A stretch of 64,000 bases of DNA, from contig DATIDD010000058.1 in the NCBI GenBank assembly GCA_035456465.1, positions 1 through 64,000 on the forward strand, given 5' to 3'. Shown here piece by piece: positions 57,679 to 64,000 of the stretch. The notes beneath the pieces are model-generated. The model had not been told where the DNA came from. It saw only the letters and a program-made list of their open reading frames with translations, and made no database searches. This DNA comes from DATHTC01 sp035456465. GTDB lineage: Bacteria > Actinomycetota > Thermoleophilia > Gaiellales > Gaiellaceae. Made by a program: the position numbers and the translations under genes. Every line of letters starts with the position of its first letter. Within the stretch, counting starts at the first letter, position 1.

Positions 57679-59547
57679 TCAGCGATCTTGCGCCGTGCCC
57701 CTCGAACGAGGGAACGCCTCAAGCTCCGGCGCCCGCGGGTTCAGCGCGACGGCGCGGTCGAGAGCGCGGTCCCGGGCGGCGCCGTCGCTTCCGAGCGCGA
57801 CGTCGAGCCAGAGCCGCCAGTCGCCGTCGTCGAGCGCGATCGCCTCGGCGAGATCGGCGTCGGCGCCCGCGTCGTCGCCCGACAGGCGGCGCGCCTCCGC
57901 GCGCAGCCGGAGTGCCTCCGTCGACCAGGGGGCGAACCGGCGGGCGCGGTCGGCGGCGTCGAGCGCGGCGGCCGCGTCGCCGCGGTCGAGCGCGTCCTCG
58001 GCGGTCGCGGCGGCACGGTTCCCGCCGTGCGCGACGGCTGCGGCGGCGAGCAGCGGCACGAGCGCCGCGAGGGCGACCGCTCGCACCCCGGGCCGCAGCT
58101 CGCGCGTCACGCCCGTGCGCGCCGACGCGAGCACGACGAACCCGGCCAGAAGCGCCGATCCGGCCACGGCCGGGATCTCCCAGTCCCAGTCGACGGCCGC
58201 GTGGGCGACGACCGCTGCGAGCGCCGCCCCGGCACCCACGGCCGCCGGGGCGTGGCGCGCGCGCCACGCGACCGCGAGCGGCGCCGCGACCGCCACGAGG
58301 ACGAGCGCGAGCCCGAGCGGGCCGAGCTCGGCGAGGCTCTCGAGGTACAGGTTGTGCGCATCGCGCGCCGCGAACGCCGTCGGGCGGCGCTCGAGCCACC
58401 AGCGCTCGTAGCTCCCGGCGCCGCCCCCGTGGAGCGGGTTCGCGGCGACCTCGTCCCACGCGACGCGCCAGTAGTCGGCGCGGCCGTTGCCGGAGGCGGA
58501 GACGAGTCGATCGCCGAGGTCGCCGCTGGCCGCCGGCAGCGGCGCCGTGAAGGCGTCGTACGCCCTCCCGACGGCGTCGACGGGGTTTCCGGCGGCGACG
58601 AGCGCGCCGGAGACGACCGCCGCTGCGGCCGCGGCGAGGACCAGCGCCCACGCCCGCCGGGCGCGCGGAGAGGGCACGTAGGCCCGCTCGAGACGGGCGG
58701 CACCGTACGCCGCCGCCGCGGTCGCCGCCGCGAGCAGGACGAGGGCGAGCGCGAGCCCGGCCCCGTCGCGGCGGGCCGCGTCGATCGTCGCGTCGCGCTC
58801 CGCCAGTCCGCCGAGGCTCATCGCCAGCGCCGCCGCGGCGGCCGCCGGCACCGCGACCGGCACCAGCAGCGCGGCCGCGCGGAGCCGGTGCGGGACGAGC
58901 GCTGCGAGCACCGCGAGCCCCACGCCGAGCGCGAGCCACGAGCCTCGGCTGAACGTCAGCGCGAGCGTCGCGGCCAGCACCGGGAGCAACGGGGCGACCG
59001 CGACGCGGGCCTGCAGCGATCCTCCCACCACGGCGCCGGCAGCGAGGAGCAGCCCGACCACGGCGAGGATCCCCAGCGCGTTCCAGTAGCCGATCGGCTC
59101 GGACAGCTGCCCGGGGTCGAAGCCCGTCAGCCACCCGGGACGGAGCCGCGTCGCCAGTGCCCAGCCCGCCACGGCCGACACGCCCGCGAGCAGTCCGCCG
59201 GCGAGCCACGGCGCGGACGCCCGCGAGACGACGAGCGGGGCCGCGAGCGCGAGCGCGAGGTACACGAGCGTCCGCTCGGCCTCGAGCACGGGCTCCGTCG
59301 GCCCGGGGGCCCACAGCAGCGAGGCGAGCTGCCACAGCGCGAGCAGGGCGAGCGCGGCCGCGGGCGCGAGGTCGAGCCGCCCGAGGTCGACGCGATCCCG
59401 TAGCAGCAGCGCCGTGCCGGCCGCGAGCGCGAGCAGCAGCGCCGCGATCCCCCATTCGGTCGCGAAGTAGCCGCCGTTGGCGAACGCGAGCCCTGCCGGG
59501 ACGAGAGCGCCGAGGAGCGCCGACGGCAGGCGGTCGTCGCGCGGCAT
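57679..59547 (-). CDS. O-antigen ligase-like membrane protein with TPR-like tail
   Basis: A 622-residue polytopic protein with about 12 TM helices. The Wzy_C/WaaL-type loop is RDAHNLYLESLAELGPLGLALV (His and Glu), preceded by GNGRADYWRVAWDEVAANPLHGGGAG. The C-terminal ~110 residues are TPR-like (AEDALDRGDAAAALDAADRARRFAPWSTEALRLRAEA). Such proteins polymerise or attach surface glycans; the glycan and the other genes are not in the window. A TACCGT box lies 7 nt before ATG 59547. Confidence 0.85.
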   Translation of the reverse strand: MPRDDRLPSALLGALVPAGLAFANGGYFATEWGIAALLLALAAGTALLLRDRVDLGRLDLAPAAALALLALWQLASLLWAPGPTEPVLEAERTLVYLALALAAPLVVSRASAPWLAGGLLAGVSAVAGWALATRLRPGWLTGFDPGQLSEPIGYWNALGILAVVGLLLAAGAVVGGSLQARVAVAPLLPVLAATLALTFSRGSWLALGVGLAVLAALVPHRLRAAALLVPVAVPAAAAAALAMSLGGLAERDATIDAARRDGAGLALALVLLAAATAAAAYGAARLERAYVPSPRARRAWALVLAAAAAAVVSGALVAAGNPVDAVGRAYDAFTAPLPAASGDLGDRLVSASGNGRADYWRVAWDEVAANPLHGGGAGSYERWWLERRPTAFAARDAHNLYLESLAELGPLGLALVLVAVAAPLAVAWRARHAPAAVGAGAALAAVVAHAAVDWDWEIPAVAGSALLAGFVVLASARTGVTRELRPGVRAVALAALVPLLAAAAVAHGGNRAAATAEDALDRGDAAAALDAADRARRFAPWSTEALRLRAEARRLSGDDAGADADLAEAIALDDGDWRLWLDVALGSDGAARDRALDRAVALNPRAPELEAFPRSRGTAQDR

Positions 59548-59554
59548 CGGCGCG

Positions 59555-59560
59555 ACGGTA
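59555..59560 (-). promoter_or_regulatory. Leaderless -10 box TACCGT
   Basis: Minus-strand TACCGT ends 7 nt before ATG 59547 of the O-antigen-ligase-like gene. Confidence 0.42.
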
Positions 59561-59604
59561 GCGGCGCCGACCGTCGGCGCGGGCGCCGCGCCGTGCTCCT
59601 CGGC

Positions 59605-60204
59605 CTAGCCGCGCGCCTCGCCGAGCCGGCGCCCCACCTCGCCCCAGTCGACGACGTTCCACCAGGCCTCGAGGTAGTCGGGCCGCCGGTTCTGGTAGCG
59701 CAGGTAGTACGCGTGCTCCCACACGTCGATCCCGAGGACGGGGACGTGCCCCTGCATCAGCGGCGAGTCCTGGTTGGCGGTCGAGTAGGCCTGGAGGCCG
59801 GAGCCGTCCCACACGAGCCACGTCCAGCCGCTGCCGAAGCGGGTGACGCCGTTCTGCGTCAGCGTCTGCTTGAAGGAGGTGAAGTCGCCGAACGCGCCGT
59901 CGATCGCGGAGCGGAGCTCCCCGTCCGGCTCGCCGCCGCCGTCGGGGCTCATGATCGTCCAGAAGAGCGAGTGGTTGGCGTGACCGCCGGCGTTGTTGCG
60001 CAGCGCCGTGTCGCGGTCGGGGTCGATCGACCGGAGCACCTCCTCGACCGGGGCGTCCGCCCAGTCCGTCGCCTCGAGCGCCTTGTTCGCGTTGTCGACG
60101 TAGGCCTGGTGGTGCTTGCCGTGATGGATCCGCATGGTCTGCTCGTCGATGTGCGGCTCGAGGGCGGCGTAGTCGTATGGCAGCGGCGGGAGCTCGAAGG
60201 CCAT
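59605..60204 (-). CDS. sodA: Superoxide dismutase [Fe/Mn], canonical
   Basis: A 199-residue SOD of the classic layout: LPYDYAALEPHIDEQTMRIHHGKHHQAYVDNANKAL, then GGHANHSLFWTIMSP, TRFGSGWTWLVWD and GIDVWEHAYYLRYQNRR. All four metal ligands (His, His, Asp, His) are in place. GGHANHSLFW with Gly/Gly spacing fits Mn-type. It has GAGAGGAGA before the ATG, and a TAGCAT box at 60235-60240 suggests a leader of about 20-25 nt. Disposes of superoxide in the cytoplasm. Confidence 0.93.
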   Translation of the reverse strand: MAFELPPLPYDYAALEPHIDEQTMRIHHGKHHQAYVDNANKALEATDWADAPVEEVLRSIDPDRDTALRNNAGGHANHSLFWTIMSPDGGGEPDGELRSAIDGAFGDFTSFKQTLTQNGVTRFGSGWTWLVWDGSGLQAYSTANQDSPLMQGHVPVLGIDVWEHAYYLRYQNRRPDYLEAWWNVVDWGEVGRRLGEARG

Positions 60205-60505
60205 CGCGTCTCCTCTCGGTCGGATTCGACGGCGATGCTACTCCTCGCCGGTCGCCCGGGGCGCCGCTTCGCTAGGATCGCGCAGAGGGGCGGACCCCGC
60301 CGCATCGGATCCGCCCGCCTGACCGCCGCTTCTGCCCGAGCTTCCGGGCCAGGTGCGCGAGGGGCGACGCCGCATCGTCGTCCTCCGCTCGTCCGGCCGC
60401 CGCGCCGGACCTGGCAGGAGTCTGGACCGCGGCGCGCGCTTGATTCTTCCCCCGAGAGGTGGTTCACCGCGGCCGCTTCACCGCGCGCGAGCGATGGCAC
60501 GTGCC

Positions 60506-60530
60506 ACGGGGGCTGGCCCCGGCCGTGTCC
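60506..60530 (+). repeat. REP unit upstream of the transposase gene
   Basis: ACGGGGGCTGGCCCCGGCCG with GTGTCC behind it. The 60205-60629 gap holds this unit, a 7-bp hairpin CGCCGAC/GTCGGCG at 60574-60589 and the leaderless promoter of the transposase gene, but no other gene that I can support. Confidence 0.65.
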
Positions 60531-60616
60531 ACTTGCGACCTGGCCGGCGTGTGCCGGGCGAGCACCGAGTGCGCGCCGACTTGTCGGCGTGCGCGCCGCC
60601 CACCGGAGGCCGCGCC

Positions 60617-60622
60617 TACGGT
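60617..60622 (+). promoter_or_regulatory. Leaderless -10 box TACGGT
   Basis: TACGGT ends 7 nt before GTG 60630, which helps to fix the transposase start. Confidence 0.42.
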
Positions 60623-60629
60623 GGGGTGC

Positions 60630-61109
60630 GTGCCACGCCTACCGCGACCCCGCATCCCCGACGGCATCTACCACGTCGGGACGCGCGGCGTCCGCAAGTC
60701 GGCGATCTACCGCAGCGACGACGACCGCGAGCTCTTCCGCGGGCTGCTGTTCCGCGTCGCGCGCAGCCGAACCTGGACGATCTACGCCTACTGCCTGATG
60801 ACGAACCATTACCACCTGGTGGTGCAGACGCCGAACGCCGACATCTCGGAGGGGATGAACTACGTCAACGGCGTCTACGCGCTCGCGTTCAACGCGCGTC
60901 ACGGGTGCGAGGGGCACGTGTTCGAGCGCCGCTTCTGGTCGCGCGTGATCGAGTCGGAGGCCGACCTCCTCGTCTGCTCCGCCTACGTCCTCGAGAACCC
61001 GGTCCGGGCAGGGCTCTGCCGGACGATCGACGACTGGACGTGGAGCGGCGGCGCGATCCTGCGGCAGGTGCCCGTTCCGGTCATGTCCGGGGCCAGCCCC
61101 CGGACATGA
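60630..61109 (+). CDS. REP-associated tyrosine transposase (Y1/IS200-like)
   Basis: A 159-residue single-strand transposase. It begins PRIPDGIYHVGTRGVRKSAIY, with the HUH motif in CLMTNHYHLVVQT (HYH). The catalytic Tyr is probably in the GMNYVNGVYALAFNARHG helix, with the FERRFWSRVIESE region after it. The last codons and the TGA stop lie in the downstream REP hairpin. There are no IS200 or IS605 ends or TnpB. A single-copy gene flanked by REP palindromes is the usual RAYT arrangement. GTG 60630 was chosen; the longer frame from 60459 runs through the upstream REP. Confidence 0.85.
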   Translation: MPRLPRPRIPDGIYHVGTRGVRKSAIYRSDDDRELFRGLLFRVARSRTWTIYAYCLMTNHYHLVVQTPNADISEGMNYVNGVYALAFNARHGCEGHVFERRFWSRVIESEADLLVCSAYVLENPVRAGLCRTIDDWTWSGGAILRQVPVPVMSGASPRT

Positions 61110-61112
61110 CCG
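61078..61112. repeat. REP hairpin overlapping the transposase stop
   Basis: A perfect 15-bp stem (61078-61092 with 61098-61112) with loop CCAGC. The core GGGGCCAGCCCCC is the reverse complement of the core at 60508, so the two units flank the transposase gene in inverted orientation. It may also end both convergent transcripts (the peptidase gene stops at 61119). Confidence 0.8.
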
Positions 61113-61118
61113 TGCCGG

Positions 61119-62609
61119 TCAGGCGGCGGCGACCCCGTGCTTGTCCTTCAGGTACCGCAGGTACGGCCCCGTCTCGATCGGGCCGCCGGCGGCGAGCTCG
61201 AGCGTCTCCGCAGGCGTGAACTTGCGCCCGTAGCGGTGGAGGTGCTCGCCCAGCCACTCGCGCAGGGGCGCGAACTGGCCGCGCTCGATCTGCTCGTCGA
61301 CCTCCGTGAGCTCCTCCTTCGCACGCTCCCAGATCTGCACCGACATCACGTTCCCGAGCGAGTACGTCGGGAAGTAGCCCATCGAGCCGCCGGACCAGTG
61401 GACGTCCTGGAGCACCCCGTGTGCGTCGTCCGGCACCTCGATCCCGAGGTACTCCCACATCCGCCGGTTCCACTCCTCCGGCAGGTCGCGCAGCGCCACC
61501 GTGCCCGCGAGGATCTCCTGCTCGAGCTCGAACCGCAGGATGATGTGCATGTTGTAGGTGACCTCGTCCGCGTGGATGCGGATCAGCGACGGGCGAACCT
61601 GGTTGACGAAGCGGTAGAAGGTCTCGAGCTCGACGCCGCCGAGCGCGGCCGGGAACCGCTCCTGCAGGCGCGGGTAGAAGAACCGCCAGAACGGCAGCGA
61701 CCGGCCGACGAGGTTCTCCCACATGCGGCTCTGCGACTCGTGCAGCCCAAGCGACACGCCCGAGGCGAGCGGCGTGCGGTCGAGCTCGGGCGCCACCTGG
61801 TGCTCGTACAGCCCGTGGCCGTACTCGTGCATCGTCGCGAACAGCGAGTCGAGGTCGTTCGGCTCGTAGTGCGTGGTGATGCGGATGTCGTCGATCCCGC
61901 CGCCGGAGGCGAACGGATGGAGCGTCGGGTCGAGGCGCCACGCGTCCGGGCGGTGCCCGAACAGATCGAGCACCTCGTGCGACAGCGCCCGCTGCGCGTC
62001 GACGTCGAACGCGGCCTCGAGCTCCTCTGGCTCCCGGCCGCGCGACGCGGCGATGAGCGGCACGAGCTCCTCCTTCAGCTCGGCGAAGATCCGCCGCACC
62101 TCGGCGGTCTTCATCCCCTCTTCGTAGTCGTCGAGGAGGATGTCGTACGGCTCGTCGGCCGGGTCGAAGCACGCGACGTACTGGAACCGCAGGTCGAGGT
62201 TGCGCTCGAGCGCCGGCAGGAACGAGGCGAAGTCCGACGCCGCCTTCGCCGCCGCCCAGACCTGCATCCCCTGCGAGCCCGCGCGCGACATCTCGGCGCG
62301 CAACTCGGCCGGCACGCGCACGGCCTTCTCGTAGTCGCGCCGCGTGACGCGGATCAGGCTCGCCTCGAACGAGTCCGGCTCGAGCGACTCCTCGAAGCCG
62401 CGCAGCTCCTCCAGCAGCCGCCCGGTGTCCTCCGCGACGAAGAGCTCGTGCGTCATCCGCGAGAGCGTCGCGATCTGCTCGGCGCGCGTCGCCGCGCCGG
62501 CGGGCGGCATGATCGTCTGCTGATCCCAGTAGAGGAGCGCGGTCGCGCTGCGCAGGTCGTGGATCTCGGCGAGGCGCGTCCGCAGGCGGTCGAACGTCGG
62601 ATTCGTCAT
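61119..62609 (-). CDS. Carboxypeptidase Taq (M32 family)
   Basis: A 496-residue zinc carboxypeptidase. The HExxH motif is in FATMHEYGHGLYEHQV, with the third ligand Glu in LGLHESQSRMWENLVGR. DQQTIMPPAGAATRAEQ at the start, IRIHADEVTYNMHIILRFELEQ and DVHWSGGSMGYFPTYSLGN near the end are M32 hallmarks. It removes C-terminal residues in the cytoplasm. It is the third gene of an operon with methyltransferase and RidA genes (4 bp overlaps). A TAGGCT box 6 nt upstream of ATG 62609 may be an internal promoter. Confidence 0.93.
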   Translation of the reverse strand: MTNPTFDRLRTRLAEIHDLRSATALLYWDQQTIMPPAGAATRAEQIATLSRMTHELFVAEDTGRLLEELRGFEESLEPDSFEASLIRVTRRDYEKAVRVPAELRAEMSRAGSQGMQVWAAAKAASDFASFLPALERNLDLRFQYVACFDPADEPYDILLDDYEEGMKTAEVRRIFAELKEELVPLIAASRGREPEELEAAFDVDAQRALSHEVLDLFGHRPDAWRLDPTLHPFASGGGIDDIRITTHYEPNDLDSLFATMHEYGHGLYEHQVAPELDRTPLASGVSLGLHESQSRMWENLVGRSLPFWRFFYPRLQERFPAALGGVELETFYRFVNQVRPSLIRIHADEVTYNMHIILRFELEQEILAGTVALRDLPEEWNRRMWEYLGIEVPDDAHGVLQDVHWSGGSMGYFPTYSLGNVMSVQIWERAKEELTEVDEQIERGQFAPLREWLGEHLHRYGRKFTPAETLELAAGGPIETGPYLRYLKDKHGVAAA

Positions 62610-63067
62610 GGCTGCAGCCTAACGGCAACCACGGCCTCGACCTCCACGGGGATGCCGAACGGGAGCTCGGCGACGCCGATGGCGCTTCGGGCGCAGAGCC
62701 CGCGCTCCTCGCCGTAGACGGAGACGACGAGCTCCGTGAAGCCGTTCACCACCGACGGCTGGTCGCCGAAGCCCGGCGCCGACCGGACGAATCCGAGCAC
62801 CTTGATCCAGCGGTCGACCGCGTCGAGCGAGCCCAGCGCGTCCACGATCCGGCGCAGCGCCAGCAGCGCCGCCTCGCGCGCGGCCGCGTAGCCCTCCTCC
62901 GCGGAGAGATCGGCGCCGACGACGCCGGCGGTCCCGACCGGGCCGATCCCCGACAGGTAGCCGAGCCCCTCGTGGACGAACAGCGGTACGAGCCGCGGCT
63001 GGGATGGCAGCGCCGGGATCGGCGGCAGCTCGATCCCGAGCTCGCGCAGGCGGGCGTCGGCGCTCAT
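62606..63067 (-). CDS. RidA/YjgF family protein
   Basis: A 153-residue RidA-like protein (YjgF_endoribonc group). HEGLGYLSGIGPVG, GYAAAREAALLALRRIVDALGSL, VLGFVRSAPGF, and RSAIGVAELPFGIPVEVEAVVAVR are characteristic; the Arg of RSAIG aligns with the substrate-binding Arg of RidA. It probably hydrolyses reactive enamine/imine intermediates. Overlaps both neighbours by 4 bp. Confidence 0.88.
   Translation of the reverse strand: MSADARLRELGIELPPIPALPSQPRLVPLFVHEGLGYLSGIGPVGTAGVVGADLSAEEGYAAAREAALLALRRIVDALGSLDAVDRWIKVLGFVRSAPGFGDQPSVVNGFTELVVSVYGEERGLCARSAIGVAELPFGIPVEVEAVVAVRLQP
62616..62621 (-). promoter_or_regulatory. Possible internal leaderless -10 box TAGGCT
   Basis: Minus-strand TAGGCT ends 6 nt before ATG 62609 of the peptidase gene. 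It lies within the last codons of the RidA gene. Confidence 0.35.
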
Positions 63068-63804
63068 ACGCTCGCCACCAGCACGATCCGGCTGGACGGG
63101 CCGGGCGTGCCGCCGTCGAGCGAGTCGTAGAAGTCGACGCGAGCGAAGCCGGCGCGTCGGGCGAGGACGCGGAGCTCGGTCGCCGTGTACGTCCGCAGCC
63201 GGTAGCGGAGCGACTCGGTGCCGCCGGCGCTCCAGAGCTCGTGCAGCGTCTCCACGACGCCCTCGACGGGGTCGAACGTGCGCTCCTCGACGACGACGCC
63301 CTCGGGCACGTGATTCCAGTCCTTGGGCCGGAAGCGGCGCATCAGCCGGTCACGGCTCATCGTCTCGAGCACGAGTCGGCCGTCCGCACGAAGGACGCGG
63401 CGAGCCTCGGCCAGGAAGTGGACGTCGTCCTCCTCGCCGTAGTAGCCGACGAACGAGCTGAAGAGGTTGACGACCGCGTCGAAGGTCGCGTGCGCGAAGG
63501 GCAGCGGCTCACGGAGGTCGCCGCGCACCCACCGCGGCCACTCCACGGCGCCGGCGCGGCGGCGTGCCTCGTCCAGGAGCACCGGCGACCGGTCGATGCC
63601 CGTGACGCGATAGCCCTCGCGGGCGAGGACGAGCGCGTGACGGCCGTACCCGCAGGCCGCGTCGAGGACGTCGGCGCCCGGGGCGAGCCCGGCGAGGTCC
63701 GCCGCGCCCAGCGCCTCGCACTCGGTCCGCTCCTCGTCGACGATCCCGGCGTAGGTGCGGAGGTAGAGGTCGTCGAACAGCCGGTCCCACGACTCCTGCG
63801 CCAC
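63064..63804 (-). CDS. Class I SAM-dependent methyltransferase
   Basis: A 246-residue methyltransferase: ADVLDAACGYGRHALVLA (motif I), RVTGIDRSPVLLDEA (acidic ribose-binding Asp), FDAVVNLFSSFVGYY and ARRVLRADGRLVLETM. This is a Methyltransf_11/25-like core with a C-terminal beta extension. Substrate unknown. First gene of the RidA/peptidase operon; the GTG start is 6 nt after a TAGGCT box. Confidence 0.85.
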   Translation of the reverse strand: MAQESWDRLFDDLYLRTYAGIVDEERTECEALGAADLAGLAPGADVLDAACGYGRHALVLAREGYRVTGIDRSPVLLDEARRRAGAVEWPRWVRGDLREPLPFAHATFDAVVNLFSSFVGYYGEEDDVHFLAEARRVLRADGRLVLETMSRDRLMRRFRPKDWNHVPEGVVVEERTFDPVEGVVETLHELWSAGGTESLRYRLRTYTATELRVLARRAGFARVDFYDSLDGGTPGPSSRIVLVASV

Positions 63805-63810
63805 GGCGCG

Positions 63811-63816
63811 AGCCTA
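63811..63816 (-). promoter_or_regulatory. Leaderless -10 box TAGGCT of the methyltransferase operon
   Basis: Minus-strand TAGGCT ends 6 nt before GTG 63804; no Shine-Dalgarno. Confidence 0.5.
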
Positions 63817-63844
63817 CCGCTCGCCCAGCGCGTCGAGCCGTGCC

Positions 63845-63850
63845 TACAAT
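63845..63850 (+). promoter_or_regulatory. -10 box TACAAT
   Basis: TACAAT is close to consensus, lies 52 bp upstream of GTG 63903 and faces the partial gene. No good -35 was found 16-18 nt upstream. Confidence 0.4.
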
Positions 63851-63902
63851 CGCCTCGGCTCGAGCCACGCTCGGACCGGGGCGTCGAGAACGGAGGGGCA
63901 CC

Positions 63903-64000
63903 GTGCGCGAGGACGAGTCGATCGGGGGCGCCGGCGGGTCGCACGACGGCCTGCGCGAGCCACCGGTGAAGGAGGTCGTCGAGAACGGCACGGCCCTCGT
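63903..64000 (+). CDS. Start of a gene cut off by the window end
   Basis: GTG 63903 preceded by GGAGGGG (63892-63898). 32 codons are visible, reading REDESIGGAGGSHDGLREPP then VKEVVENGTALV. It is open to the end and cannot be identified. The ribosome site and promoter support it being real. Confidence 0.55.
   Translation, partial: MREDESIGGAGGSHDGLREPPVKEVVENGTAL

Noticed and set aside
1..64000. CRISPR arrays, rRNA, tRNA, prophage or plasmid origin
   Set aside because: No regular spaced repeats, no rRNA-like stretches, no cloverleaf in the gaps examined, and no integrase or phage structural genes were seen by eye; a tRNA scan was not run.

Overview
The window is 64 kb of very GC-rich, tightly packed bacterial chromosome. 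GTG starts are common, many genes overlap by 4 bp (ATGA or GTGA), and TGA is the usual stop. The gene set fits a deep-branching actinobacterium, plausibly Thermoleophilia: a compact RpoD-type sigma factor, ThyX, a MptA/FolE2-type GTP cyclohydrolase, an ECF41 sigma factor, a CGAAC-N4-GTTCG SOS box, and a SpeD plus BpsA polyamine pair. The taxonomic placement is inference. No rRNA, tRNA, CRISPR array or prophage was seen.

Layout. 0-5.2 kb: ABC exporter end, FtsX-like permease, alpha/beta hydrolase and a TreT-like glycosyltransferase. 5.2-7.1 kb: a RibD_C/PNPOx fusion and a GH16-like protein. 7.1-12.1 kb: an NAD-linked formate dehydrogenase whose alpha subunit reads through an in-frame UGA, with a SECIS-like hairpin just after it (a selenoprotein), followed by BirA. 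12.1-14.1 kb: small proteins and SOS-regulated DinB. 14.2-18.1 kb: a secreted FN3 protein, a flavin monooxygenase and a metal-binding multicopper oxidase. 18.2-20.1 kb: an ECF41 sigma factor divergent from an epimerase, with an ECF41-type promoter in each direction. 20.2-24.5 kb: acetyltransferases, an F420-type NADP oxidoreductase, unknown proteins and a P1 peptidase. 24.5-26.6 kb: a broken caspase-like gene, then a promoter, a 13-residue leader ORF, speD and bpsA. 26.6-32.3 kb: hydantoinase HyuB/HyuA and a membrane protein with a spermidine-synthase-like domain. 32.3-38.6 kb: a DUF4126 protein, a ferric-reductase-like/ApbE cluster, a secreted metalloprotease and a zinc ribbon protein. 38.7-42.7 kb: RpoD, asparaginase, MutM and a phosphoesterase. 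42.8-48.1 kb: a NarL-type two-component system divergent from a MacB-like ABC exporter. 48.1-53.5 kb: cupin, GTP cyclohydrolase, PlsY, a divergent superoxide dismutase and a cupredoxin-like protein, with repeat-rich gaps. 53.6-64 kb: SDR, ECF sigma/anti-sigma pair, ThyX, DUF72, an Ala/Lys-rich secreted protein, an O-antigen-ligase-like protein, canonical SOD, a REP-associated transposase between REP hairpins, and an M32 peptidase/RidA/methyltransferase operon.

Two features recur through the window. Many genes have a TANNNT box 6-7 nt before the start codon and no Shine-Dalgarno, which points to leaderless mRNAs. Palindromic repeats with a GGGGGCTGGCCCC-like core sit in pairs between genes and flank the transposase gene that probably moves them.
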